64,000 nt of DNA, taken from positions 1,984,001 to 2,048,000 of the forward strand of contig JBBPUQ010000009.1 in NCBI GenBank assembly GCA_038501195.1. Reading direction: 5' to 3'. Within the stretch, counting starts at the first letter, position 1, and every line of letters begins with the position of its first letter. Under the pieces are notes generated by a model that saw nothing but the letters and a program-made list of their open reading frames with translations, was not told the origin of the DNA and did no database searches. Positions 12,891 through 23,785 of this stretch are shown in pieces. The position numbers were made by a program, and so were the translations under genes. The DNA is from Nemania diffusa. Lineage: Eukaryota; Ascomycota; Sordariomycetes; Xylariales; Xylariaceae.

Positions 12891-14365
12891 CTACCAGTTC
12901 TTCTTGCGAAGGATCAAATCAACCTCGGCGTCAGCATATTCAAGGATATGCTGCGGCTCGTATAGAGGCTTCCAGCCCAGCTCCTTTAGTCCACGGTCTG
13001 CCGTGAAGGTGCAACTACCTCATCACATTAGCATATACCACTTTCTGGATAAGGGACAGAAAAGATGACCAACTTACACTCCTCCAAGCATAAGCGCCAC
13101 AAAAGGCGCAGGGCAGCCCAGAGCCTCGCCCATGGCTTTAAGGTTTGGGTCATCGGCCATGACAACCGTCTCATCAGCTATGACGCTGCGCTTCCCTAGT
13201 GCCGCCGCCATGGCAGCGTATAGGTCGTCCCACTGTAGTTTTCAATTATAAGCCATCTTGAAAATTCTCCTGGCGAATTGAAACTTACTGCAACACTTCC
13301 CGAGGAGGCAAGATAGTAGCCATTCTGTCCATAGCTAGGATTTTCACCGGACAAGATCTTGCGCATGAGCTCTAGGTATAGGTTTGTGTTGTCGCGGACA
13401 TGGCACACAGGCCAGGTCTGGTTTTGTTAGAACACTTTGCGGGCACGGGTTGGGGGCGGTCTACTTACTGGGCGACCAGCGTCAACGCGATACACGCGCT
13501 TCACAGCTTCAGCAGCGCGGACGATAGCAACTGTCTGGATCGAGATACGGTTGCCGAAACCTTCACCCTCACCATCTTTGATGCCTGGAATCAGTATACT
13601 CCGTTTACTATAGTCTGATAGCGCAGTGGCTTGTGGGGAGCTTACACACGATACAGGGTACGAAGACATAGCTGCGAATGCCATGCTTCTCCGTTTCTTC
13701 AATCACAAAATTGTTAGCATCGATAGCCTGAGAGTAAATTAGTCGCAGACGAGGACAGACATTTGAAGTGAATACTAACTTCTTGCATATACTCGAAAGG
13801 AGCCTTCTGTGCCTTCTGAATCTCAAATAGCTTTGGATCGCTATCGAGTAGAGGGGAAGACGTAGGAGCGCCGGCATGAGATGAGAATATCTTGGCACCA
13901 CTGGTCTATTCTCGCACGCTTTATTAGCGAACGGAGCTTTTATTGTTCTCGATGGGACGCTGGGATATCTACGTGTAGGAAGTGAACATCGAATCCAGTA
14001 TTCTTCTGTACTTCGGCCATGGCCTTGATGAAATAAGATTGCGAGATATGAGGTCGAGGGGCGATCAAATGAAACACAACGGTGATGTTGTTGTCTACCA
14101 CAGCTGCCCAAACCTCACTTTCGTTGTAAGCATCGAAGATGAGAGGCTCGGCGCCGTATTGCTTGACGGCCTCGGCTTGCTGCGGCGTGCGCACAAGGGC
14201 AAATAGCTTGTTGTAAGCCGGTAGGTTTGCCTCGCTCCATCGCGCAAGAACTTTGAGATTAGAGATAAGTGATTGTTCATTTTAACAGAAAACGATTCTA
14301 AAAGAGGACTCACGGGAGCCGCCGAGGTAGCCAGAACCGCCAGTGATCAGGATATTATGAGACAT
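12891..14365 (-). CDS. NAD(P)-binding extended-SDR / epimerase-like protein
   Basis: Eight exons on the minus strand (12891-13014, 13078-13232, 13289-13417, 13469-13584, 13646-13727, 13780-13905, 13973-14250, 14314-14365). All seven introns are 51-67 bp with GT-AG ends, giving 353 residues in one unbroken frame. The N-terminus SHNILITGGSGYLGG is the dinucleotide-binding Rossmann motif (TGGSGYLG, residues 8-15). ALVRTPQQAEAV and VVFHLIA follow the usual beta-alpha order, and SYVFVPCIV...GEGEGFGNRISIQ resembles the substrate-binding part of fungal NAD-dependent epimerase/dehydratases. The C-terminal GLKELGWKP segment is also typical. The canonical YxxxK is not evident: the aligned segment reads FEYMQEAIDANN, with Ala at the Lys position (153). 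It may be an atypical SDR with altered catalysis. Substrate unknown. The gene is convergent with its left neighbour. Confidence 0.85.
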
Positions 14366-17142
14366 AATTCCTAGAGAAGCTACCTAGGTATGCCTTATTT
14401 CTAATTGGGTGTCTGAATTGAATTGCTGTATTGAGAAGGATGGTGAGCGGTGATTGGTCCAAAGTATACCGTTGATGATGTCACCTATGGAAAAGTCACT
14501 GGAAGAGTGGCGTTTACCTACTTATAAGGCAGGAGGGGTGGGCCCCTTAGTCGCGATAGACTGGGGGACGTATCGAAAGGATTGGGGAATCAATTACCCG
14601 ACTGACTAATTCATGTGTATATGGATTCTCGGATGGATTCATATCACTCTCCCATGCGGCGACGGATGAATTCTGCCGAGTTTGGAGAGTGGATAGTGGT
14701 GGGATGCGGATCGGAGTTGTCACGGGTTTCTAAAGTTCAGCCGATTCTTAATGTAAAGGATATTTCAACTCTGTCGTATATTGACATTCACGAATTGCTT
14801 TCGGGTAAGAGCTGTCTACTACCTAACGTTAGGACATTTGATTTACTCAAACCAGAAAATAAATGGGCAGTTAGCGATCTGTCTGCACGGCGCCGATATG
14901 GCCGGGGCGGGGAATACAAACGAACGACCGTTTGTAATCATGCCGTCTGGCGTCTAGCCTCTTGAGTAAAATGAGCATGTCATAAGCACACTCACCTACG
15001 TCCTATAAGCTCTCCGTAGTTATCGTAGTCCAGGCAGCAGGGGCAGGGAGACTTCAACTGAGTTCAGAAAGAAAGCCGCGAGGAACGCAGAGAACTGGGT
15101 TGATAGCACCAGCCTGTACGCTGCGATTATCGACATCATGCTATCATCAGAGTTAGGTGGTATGGTGAAGCAAAGCCCACAACTTCATCTGCGAGCCTAT
15201 CATGTAGCAAAGAGTACAATGAAATATAATAACAACGAGGTTGCCAGCCGGGCTGCTCTCCGATTGCCGCTCCAAGGAGTACAAACCTACATTGCCTCCA
15301 GATCAAAGCAGCTCTCTACCTATTCCAACTCAAGCTACCTTGCATACGATTTAAGCAGTAGAGCAATTACTAAGAACCTGGACCCTAATTTTCTATTCAC
15401 AAAAAAGAAAAGAGCTCTAGCCCGACCAGAAAGCGCTCATGCGCATCCGACCTCGATTCAGACGATGAGGTGATACGTTGAACCCGCCGCAACAAACGCA
15501 CAAACGAGCCCTCACCAACAGAACAGTCGCGACCGAATGCTAACAAAATCCTCCAACATTCTGGCGGCAGGCTATTCGCATTAAAGACTTCCAAAACGCC
15601 TTCATCTTCGAATACCCTTACGACACCTCGTTGCTTTAGATCTCTTCGCCACCTCTAGTTTCTAGGCCAGAATAAATCTCTCCGTATCCAAGCGCTCCGC
15701 CTTAGTATATTGGGACCCGACGGACTATGAGAGTATTAGCATCTAGGGGATCTTGAAAGACAATTTAATTCAAGGTATGCGAGCCCTATTCCCTTGATTT
15801 ACGGTTTAACTAGTGACTTCGCCTGTAGAATAACCCCAAGGAGATATATACGGCAATTCAAACGCATCGCAACCGGTAATCGGAAAATCCGCATATGAAG
15901 CGAAGGAGAAGAAAGAGGTCATGGGTGGCGAAGCCTCATCGTCTCTTAATTCATCAGATATGTGCTCCTCCATATACCAAGCCACCAGAGACGATCGGTA
16001 TAACTGCAGGTAAGGCGGAGTGTCAGCCTCGCCGGCCAGACGCGCCTACATACGTGACACCCGCGATCATGCAGTCAGTCCTTCCAGCGGTGGAGCGAGC
16101 GCGACAAATTCCGATCGAGGCAAGCCACCGGACCCGCAGCCCGACCCGCAGCCGGGATTCGCCATATAAGAGCAGCTCGCGGCCGCGAACGAGCCTAAAC
16201 CATAGCCCCTGCGCTACCACTCTCCCTCACACTCAGTTTTACCATCGCACACACGGCGGGACCGAGAACCCAGCAAGCAAACATCGGAACCGGGACACCA
16301 ACTCACACTGACCGTGTGCGTGAGGCATTTGTGCTACACGCTGGAGTACTCGTTATCGATGTCTAAGCACGTCCGTCCCAAGGAGGAACGGCGCATGAGC
16401 TATAGCGTCTTGAGCCAGCTGGTAGATGAGGGCGAGATCTCGCGAGAGGATAAGAGGGCTGATAAGTTACGAAATTTCTGTGTGTGGGACGCGCTCCCGC
16501 GAGCCGCGATACCAGGGACGGAGGCTGGTGCAGGCAGGCCCAGCTCAGGGGCGCTCAAGGTGAAAAAGAGACGGAGATGAGAAGGGCCGAATTTAGAACC
16601 TGCGCATGGTTACCCGGGTAGTTCAGGTAATTAGTAGATAGGTAGGTATCCATCTGTTTTAGGCGTTGTCAAACAATGCTAGAAGAAGGTCTCTAGGACT
16701 TCCCTAGACGCGCAACGCATCGGATCTGAAATGAGCGAATTTCTAATTTGAGGGTATCAGTACAAACAACCAAAGCATAGCATCATACTAAATTCGATAG
16801 GCGGCGCCTCGCAATCCAAAACCCCCCCGAAAAGCAAAAAGCCTCCCCAAACCCCCACTCATGCTTGTATACAAACCAACTCATTAGCACTAGATAATTA
16901 AGCTCGCATTTCCAACTCCCGGACCCCCCTTAAAACCACTAATGCACGTCGGTCCCATGCTCCTCCCATGCTCCTAGTATGTACCTTCGGGTGGGTCGCG
17001 TTCATCCATCAACACCTTGAGTTCCAAATATCTACCATGACACCAAGTATATGCGGCTCCAAAGTACATACGTACACACAATAGCCTTATGCAAGACATA
17101 TTTTGCACTATTTGCATTATCCCATACTGCCAGAGTACCTCT
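14366..17142. other. Long spacer, possibly containing gene relics
   Basis: About 2.8 kb without a gene I can support. Open frames at 14,615-14,965 and 15,138-15,473 show no motif. The higher-GC stretch around 15,880-16,580 has coding-like charged stretches in several frames and could be a decayed gene. A GGTAGGTA run lies near 16,640, and a C-rich run near 16,830-16,860. The right end holds the 3' UTR of the transcription factor. Confidence 0.5.
16314..16580 (+). CDS. Doubtful 88-residue open frame, possible gene fragment
   Basis: Encodes a charged peptide containing HVRPKEERRMSYSVLSQLVD and SREDKRADKLRNFCVW. I do not recognise it. Composition is more protein-like than the surrounding frames, but there is no upstream context, no intron signal and no homology I can name. 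It may be the tail of a decayed gene or chance; treat as very tentative. Confidence 0.15.
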   Translation: MCVRHLCYTLEYSLSMSKHVRPKEERRMSYSVLSQLVDEGEISREDKRADKLRNFCVWDALPRAAIPGTEAGAGRPSSGALKVKKRRR

Positions 17143-20100
17143 CTATATACCACCCGTGAACCCCACACCGTTGATGCCTAGACTCGAATCCATCCAGCTC
17201 TGCCAGTTAACGACATCACTTGTATCCATGTTGACGTCCTGGTCGTCGCCTCCGCCCACGTTATTGAAGCTACCCGTGAAGTTATTAAAGCCCTGGGCGT
17301 TCCATAGCCACGGGGGAGGGTGGTCGTCTGTCATTGTGTTTGTCGGATCGCTTCCCATCCCTGCGACACGCGTTCCCATTCGTAGCCCTCCCTGTGTCGG
17401 AAGCGCATCGACCCCTCTTGTGTTGAAGTTCTCAATGGGAAGGCCTGGTTGCGGCGTCTTAAAGGCCTGTGTAGCTAAAGCATCGCCGTTTAAGACGGGA
17501 TGGCTTGCGAACTCGCTCGGATCCCCTGCAAACGCTAAAGGGAAGAGGTCTTGTGGGCTGAAAAAGGGCTCGTTCATAGCGCAGTCAAGGTCGTTGAACT
17601 GCACCTCTGCTACTTTTGGCATAGTGAGCTGGGGTGCTGTCGATGTTGTTTCTGGAACGAGAATGTTGCTGTTGTTGCTCATGTTCAATGAGATAGGATT
17701 CGGAATCGGTTGATCTAGGCTAGTTGTGCCGACTAGTTTCCGCCATCGATCCCGTGCGAGTGTGCTACGCACAGAGCTAGGTAGGTGCTGGAAACTCGCG
17801 GGCGGCACCTTGTTGTGCTCTTCGATGTCAAGCTCTTGGGCTGCTTGAGGATTGGCTCGTAATCGAGCAATCTCGCTCTCGCGATGTCTTTTCGCTTGAA
17901 TCATAAGCTTTCGTAACATGACCCATATAACGGGCTTGGCGAAATCGAGATTCTTGTCGGCTTGAAAGGTAGAATTGAGTGCGATCCAACCCCGCTCAAC
18001 AGAGGCAGACCAAGACCGTCGACAGACCTCGAGGAGGAGATATGCGACGGCGTGCCACTGATTGTATGTTTGAAAAAGCCAACGCCAACGGCGAATTTTA
18101 GGTTCTGCATTTAAAACCCTGCTATATTCGACTACTTCTATAGATGCCATAAAAAGCCGATCACGGACATCGCTGGGAAGCTCGGTACCGCTAGACGGCA
18201 TTAGGGGTTGGTAGATAACGAGGCTCATCTTCGACATGATGAGCCGTGCGATTGTAGCGGAGACCCAATTGAGTAGGTCTGTCTCTTTATCTGGGCATGG
18301 TTTTAAGTACTTCTGGTCGATGTGTTCGTACATCTCAATAAGCTTGTCCTCGTGGTCCTCAAGAGTGACTTGCGACTCCTTAGGGCACGGCGACATGCCA
18401 CTTGCTGCGGCATGTACTCTCCTAGACAAGCCGCAGATCTCATAGCGAATTAGACAAAAAGTCATATCTGTTGAGCCTATGCGCTCTGGCGGAAAATCGG
18501 TCATTTCGGGACTGATGTCGTTATCGTTTACATTTAAGGGGAATCTGGTATCGAATGAGCGCTCCACGACAGTTAGTTCACAACCTTGGTCCTCTGCTGA
18601 TCGAAGATCCAGGACGCAGATGGCCCACCATAACCTTCGCCGCATCTCGATTTCGAAGGGGGTTAAGTTATCAAAGTGAGTCCCATCTCGATGTAGCCCT
18701 AGCGACTGGGCAATCTTGACCACCAGGCCCGTTAGCGCCGAAGAAAATTTCGTATCATCATATCGCCGGACTAGAATGAGAAATAGAACAAATGCCTGTA
18801 GCACAACATATTCTGAGGTTGTAACACAATTTGCTTTCGCTAAGGCCTGCTCAGTGGCAAAGCGGTATCGTGCAATTAACTGCGACTTCTCAGCGCCAAA
18901 ATTCGTCTTAACCTAGCGACTAGTTAGAGCATTGTACTAGAATCCAGAGTTGATGTCGCATACTTCCTCTGCCTCCATAGAGGTAATGGCGGCAAAATAA
19001 ATTGAAAACAACAAAGCCTCAACACCGGGACTAACGGTACTTATGTCGCCTCGCAGCTCTTTGATAATTTTGGTCGTCGTCGGCACATGAAGAAGTTTGA
19101 CAATCGGGTCGACGTTCTCCATGTAGACCTGCCAATAGAATAGCATCTGCGACGGTAATGGGTGGAGCGACCGTAGATCAACAGTAGATGAGCTGTAGCC
19201 GAAAATAAATCCGTGATGGTCGATGTGTTGGTCCGTTTGAGGACTGACTAGGATCGGGGAGCCCTCATCGCTAGAGGAATCGGACGAATCGTCTGTGAGA
19301 CGCTGGGTTTCCGACCGAAGAGCCTCGATCTGTTTTGCGAATTAGCATGGAGCGCACGACCAGCACCGCTTGTGATAAGCATGCACACCTCTTCGGTAAT
19401 TTTAGTCCAGAATGCATTATTGACGTATCGAACTTTGCCCTTTTCGCTTAGCACGAGCTTGCCAAAATCCTTGTTTACATCGCCTCCTGACTGGCCCCTT
19501 AAAGTCGCAAGACTACTACTAGTTGTCGAACCGCCGGTGCCCGTTCGGCGCGGCACACCGAAGCCAGGCGGTATATTGTTGGCCGAGGACGAGTTTTCCA
19601 CCGACGGACTGGCCGTCGTTTTCCGGCGGTCGTTCTCCTGGGTGGGATCTGACGTCGCCTCGGGCGACTCGCTGTTGCCATGCTTATATGTTTCGAACTC
19701 AATTTGGCCGCTCAAGTCTTCAACAATGCCTTCTAATTTCCGTAGCCGCTTCATAAGCTCCATCTCGCGCTCGCTCGTCTGCTTGGGAGGAGCATTAGGA
19801 TCCTTCGCACGCGGCCGCCGAGGGGCCCGACCAGGAGCTGGGAAGACGCATTGAATCTGGGCTTTCCGACAGTTGCCACAAGGCATGTGCTTGTCGCAGC
19901 GCACTTTGCGGCGACGACATGTCACACAGCTCCGGGGATTGAGGGTTGCAGAGGGCGTGGCGAAGGGGTCGAGGGTAATGGGGCCAGTTATGAAGGACTG
20001 GGGAGCATTGGACGCTGGCGTACTGGCCATGGGCGTGGGATTGCGGTCGAGAGGCGTTGATGGATGAGGTGAATCGTGAGCATGGAGAATCGGCGACCTG

Positions 20101-20147
20101 CCGGAGGATGCCATCGTCGACGGGGTGTCTGCACCAGAAGATTTCAT
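17143..20147 (-). CDS. Zn2Cys6 fungal transcription factor with fungal_trans domain
   Basis: Nuclear DNA-binding regulator. Three exons on the minus strand, 19389-20147, 18964-19329 and 17143-18912, with introns of 59 and 51 bp in phase 0; 964 residues. The binuclear zinc cluster is intact: C74, C77, C84, C90, C93 and C100 (CX2CX6CX5CX2CX6C, with the basic core RRRKVRCDKHMPCGNC). It is followed by a Pro/Arg linker and a short coiled coil (ELMKRLRKLEGIVEDL) for dimerisation. A fungal-specific transcription factor middle domain spans about residues 409-520, recognisable by AQSLGLHRDGTHFDNLTPFE and MRRRLWWAICVLDLR. The C-terminus is Asn/Pro/Gly-rich and probably activating. Two ATGs are possible; I chose the first (20,147), the other being 11 codons downstream. 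No adjacent pathway gene suggests its targets, so a specific regulon cannot be assigned. Confidence 0.92.
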
Positions 20148-21252
20148 TGTGGGTATGTCAGGGGATGATGCTAGGGAATGCCGGGAACACGACTGTCTAT
20201 TCTATCATAGGGACTTATTTTTTTTTTCATGAAAAAAGCCCTGCAGTCATAAAGGCGACCTGGACCGAATACCTACCGAGGCAATGCACCTAGTAGTGAG
20301 AATGCGACGACGAGACGACAGGCGTATTAGATCAGCGCAGGAGGATCGCAGGATCGCATGTGGTTAGGAGGTTGTTAAGTTGTTAGGTTGTTTGTTAGGT
20401 GGGCGATATTATTAGATCGTTAGTGTCTCTGTTGGAGCTTAGAACCACCGAGCCTACCATATATATGATTTCACGGGTTTTGCGCCTAATAAATCTGCTG
20501 CATGCAATGGGGCTTGTGATGTGGTAAACACTAGGAGTCTTGTTAAGTTGGTTGATTTCATGAATTATTATCCTTGAGTCCCGTTCTTTCTTTCTTTTTT
20601 CTTTTTTTTTTTCTTCTTCTGTTTATTTGATTTTATTTTTAAGGGGGTCGATGTCAATCATCCTATGAGTGTGAGTCGGTAGCAGGTAAGAAGAAGACTT
20701 AACGGCTTGGAGGGGCATGATGAACGATGGATGCAAAAGATAAGATGATGGAATTTAATCGACTTGGCGTCCTCGGGTTTAATGACCCACCAAGAACCTC
20801 AAACGGGATGCTAACCTGCGCCACGCTGCTTTAAGCATAAGCTATCCCTGAATTTTACAAGTGACTATTTATATAAAAAGCCGTTGTATAAACCCAGACC
20901 GTAAAGAAAACGGATTTATTAGTGACGATCGACTTACCAGCTTTCAGGTTCTCAGGAACTTAATTGTACATACCTGGTAACATCGTCCAATCGGCAATTT
21001 AGCTTCTAATATGTCTTGATATCCCAGTAGAGAAAATTTTCTTTTTTTCGGATTTAATGTCGCTTATGCCACTTATACAACCTGTTCAGACACCAACATT
21101 CTTTACCCGCTTACGGCTCTTTCGTTAGCGATTTACTCCCGTTTTCTCACACAACCGTTTACCTATTTTCCCTTCTACTAGTCTAGGCAATCTTCTAGAT
21201 AAGTTGAGAATCATGCCTGGTAAGAATTAGTCTCAATCTTTCGAGTCTAGTT
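20148..21252. other. Upstream region of the transcription factor gene
   Basis: About 1.1 kb between divergently oriented features. It includes a pyrimidine-rich tract and a short T-run/A-run hairpin-like stretch near 20,219-20,236. No coding region seen. Confidence 0.55.
20587..20613. promoter_or_regulatory. Pyrimidine-rich (CT/T) tract upstream of the transcription factor
   Basis: A run of about 27 pyrimidines (TTTCTTTCTTTTTTC followed by a T-run) lies about 440 bp upstream of the minus-strand ATG, read as purines on the coding strand. Such tracts are common near fungal promoters, but no function is shown here. Confidence 0.3.
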
Positions 21253-21510
21253 ATGTTCCTAATATTCTCTAAAATGAGCTGCCCGGCGGCTTACCATCTA
21301 ACTACAATGGAGTCTTTAACCATACGACAGCAGCTTCTCCCAGCACCTATTTATCTAGATAGGATAAACGAAGGTCTCGGGCCTTACTTAGAAGACTATC
21401 AAGATGGCAGATACCATCCCATTCATCCCGGGGATACCCTCGACGTATCCGCCGATGCCGGGGAGTATTTCTTTAAGAGGCAGGGGGACATGGCTTCGAG
21501 AGGGGAATAA
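21253..21510 (+). pseudogene. Truncated N-terminus of an SRPK-like protein kinase
   Basis: The peptide APIYLDRINEGLGPYLEDYQ followed by DGRYHPIHPGDTLD resembles the lead-in to the kinase domain of fungal SRPK-type kinases, where a Y-x-PGGYHP-hxGD-like element precedes the glycine loop. After GDTLD the similarity stops; the frame runs 21 more residues and ends at 21,510, and no kinase motifs (glycine loop, catalytic HRD, DFG) occur before the next gene. A possible ATG is at 21,307, and a CAG at 21,329-21,331 could be a splice acceptor. I read it as a 5' fragment left by a truncation. Similarity is from motif memory over about 35 residues, so it is moderate evidence. Confidence 0.45.
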
Positions 21511-21906
21511 CAACACTTGAAGTAGTATTAAGCAAGCCTATACAGATTGTCCACAGGGGAGGGCGGGGGTCACAACGAAGAGGCAGAGAAGGCGTTGAGT
21601 TTATCTAAAGAAGAGTAAATGTTGACAGCGAATCTCCCGCATACGCTGTTCCGCCACGAGCCCGCCAACCGTTTATAGTAAGTACCGACGAGGTCGTAGT
21701 GGTTCAAGATGCCCCAACAACTCGTGTAACCTTCTCCTCTTTTGTGAGTTGCATCTGCATCAACACTACTACTCAAGACCAATCTCCCACTTCACCTTGC
21801 GACGCAACTTTCACGAGTGTTGTTGCCGAGCTTTTCACAACATTTTGGGCACTCAACTATCATCACCACGTCCACGCCTAGACCCTCACTAGTAACCACT
21901 ACCACC
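21511..21906. other. Upstream region of the SDR gene
   Basis: About 395 bp, likely the promoter and 5' UTR of the next gene. The open frame continues 30 codons upstream of the chosen ATG, but that extension is Thr/Ser/His-rich and unlike the family. Confidence 0.5.
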
Positions 21907-22881
21907 ATGCCGGAATTTGATGCAAACGCAACAAGTGAGCAGATCGTCGAGGCGTTTTCTGCACAAATCAAGGGCCGTACATTTGTCATTACCGGCGGCG
22001 GCCAACCTGGTATTGGCAGTTCGATGGCAACAACACTAGCCCGAGCCTCGCCAGAACACATTCTCATCGCATCCCGGACTGCCGCCAATGTCGAGCCGGT
22101 TCTTACCGCCATCCGGGAAGCGGGCGTTAAGGCGTCATTTGTCCAGGTCGATCTTACAGACCACGGCTCAGTGCGACGTGCTGCTGAGGAGATCCTCGAC
22201 GCGACTGCGTCCAAGATCGATGTCCTTATAAACAATGCCGGCGTCATGGCCATCAAGGAGTATACTGTCGACAAGCAGGGAATCGAGATGCAGTTATCAG
22301 CCAACCATGTAGGACACTTTCTGCTCACAAACTTGCTGGCACCGGCCCTTATAGCTGCCGCAAAAGCCGACCCGCGCAGCGTTCGCGTGGTCAATCTCTC
22401 TAGTCACGCCTACCACGTCAGTCCGTTCCGCTTCGACGACTACAACTTCTCGGGCGGCCAGACATACGACTTATGGACAGGATACGGCCAGGCCAAGACC
22501 GCCAACATTCTATTTACGTATGGCTTGGCAAAGCGGCTCCAGCAGCACGGCGTCGTCTCGTTCGCCGCCCATCCCGGCTCCAACTTCGACACAAAACTGG
22601 CCGCTCATCTGGCCTCGGAAGACTACAGCGATATATTTGCGATCGCGGAACGCAATACCGGACGCGAATTTGTGCGTGACGAGCCTCGTTCTAAAACATA
22701 CGAGCAAATTGGGGCTACGCCTCTTGCAGCAGCAGTTGATCCCGACCTCACTCCCAAAGCGCCAGGCTATCTCATAAATAGTCAGACAGCTGAGCCCGCT
22801 CCATACGCCTGTGACCCAGAGATGGTAGAAAAGCTATGGGAGCTAAGCGAGAAGCTTGTTGACCAGAATTTCAGCTATTGA
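21907..22881 (+). CDS. Short-chain dehydrogenase/reductase (WWOX/retinol-dehydrogenase-like)
   Basis: Single-exon gene of 324 residues. NAD(P)-dependent oxidoreductase of the classical SDR fold, cytosolic; the substrate cannot be told. The cofactor motif TGGGQPGIG is at residues 29-37, NNAG at 109-112, the catalytic Ser at about 165-166 (VNLSSHAYH), and Y193/K197 in YGQAK, so the catalytic set is complete. HPGSNFDT is the usual segment after the active site. The first ATG of the open frame is at 21,817, but the ATG at 21,907 sits in ACCACCATG, a good fungal start context, and gives an N-terminus like that of relatives. GC-rich and intact. No cluster partner is adjacent, so the role may be general detoxification or metabolite modification. 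Confidence 0.92.
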   Translation: MPEFDANATSEQIVEAFSAQIKGRTFVITGGGQPGIGSSMATTLARASPEHILIASRTAANVEPVLTAIREAGVKASFVQVDLTDHGSVRRAAEEILDATASKIDVLINNAGVMAIKEYTVDKQGIEMQLSANHVGHFLLTNLLAPALIAAAKADPRSVRVVNLSSHAYHVSPFRFDDYNFSGGQTYDLWTGYGQAKTANILFTYGLAKRLQQHGVVSFAAHPGSNFDTKLAAHLASEDYSDIFAIAERNTGREFVRDEPRSKTYEQIGATPLAAAVDPDLTPKAPGYLINSQTAEPAPYACDPEMVEKLWELSEKLVDQNFSY

Positions 22882-23342
22882 AAAGCTCATGTTAGGATGT
22901 CTTGGAGGTTTTCTAAGCAACAGATGTGTCGCGCGGCCTCTCGTGAACGCTAAGAACGTAACCGTTTTGCTAACCGTTTCTCTTGGCCTAAATTATATCC
23001 TTAGTCTAGTACAGAATAATTAGCTACTACTATGTACTACGTAATGATGAGCTGAGCCAAACCTCAATAAAAGCGGCAGACACGCTAAGCCCAATCCGTT
23101 ATGCGCATCGAAGGTGGTATAACCTCTGCATGTGTTCTGTAAAGCTCAGCTTGGCAGACAACCTGGAAGCAATAGCAAGGGTGGGCTTGAGTCATCCCGC
23201 CGACCAACGCCGCTACCTAGCCCAGTCCCTTAGAATACGTCTAAATATTCCTGCATGTTGCCTACATTGGACTAGGCATGCTGCAGAGGGCCGCCGGGAT
23301 GCCTATACTGTCTACGCGTAGATGCAGCTTTATATCTCCGAG
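22882..23342. other. Spacer 3' of the SDR gene
   Basis: About 460 bp of unremarkable sequence; presumably 3' UTR followed by non-coding DNA. Nothing recognisable. Confidence 0.55.
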
Positions 23343-23344
23343 TA

Positions 23345-23783
23345 CGGTGGCCCACAGCTCTCACTGGGTCATAACCTATGCACTTAACACCTTAGACCTA
23401 TTTCCGCTCCACTATATTCACCTGATATAGTTTAGACTGTCACGTACTATCCATACACGGTTTACCCGACAGCTTTATTAAGCTTAGCTTATACTATGGG
23501 GTTATAATCTCTTAGCTGCAACAGTACAGCTTAATACATAATATGCATATAATAGTCTATATTCTTATATTAAGCTCTTGCTTAATTCTTTATCGATCTA
23601 TATGAAATCATGTTCATTAAATGCGCAATGAAAAGAGCCTTTTTATTATATTTTATTTCAATTTATAAGTGTTTTTGTTGCTGAATAATTCGCGTTAGAA
23701 GGTAGAAATTTGATTAGATCAAGAGATATAGCGTTAAGTATATTCTGTATAGGTTATGATCCAGTAACCACTGTGGGCCACCG
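23345..23783. mobile_element. 439 bp TA-flanked inverted-repeat element (MITE-like)
   Basis: The left end CGGTGGCCCACAG and the right end CTGTGGGCCACCG are perfect inverted complements over 13 bp. The similarity continues inwards with mismatches to about 38 bp (the left TGGGTCATAACCTATG pairs with the right CATAACCTATcCAGTA region read in reverse). Each end is flanked by TA (23,343-23,344 and 23,784-23,785), the target duplication of Tc1/mariner-type elements. The interior is AT-rich with no transposase frame, so it fits a non-autonomous MITE. A few more bases outside the TA also look similar (CTCCGAG versus CTCGGA), so the true ends could be slightly further out. Confidence 0.7.
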
Positions 23784-23785
23784 TA

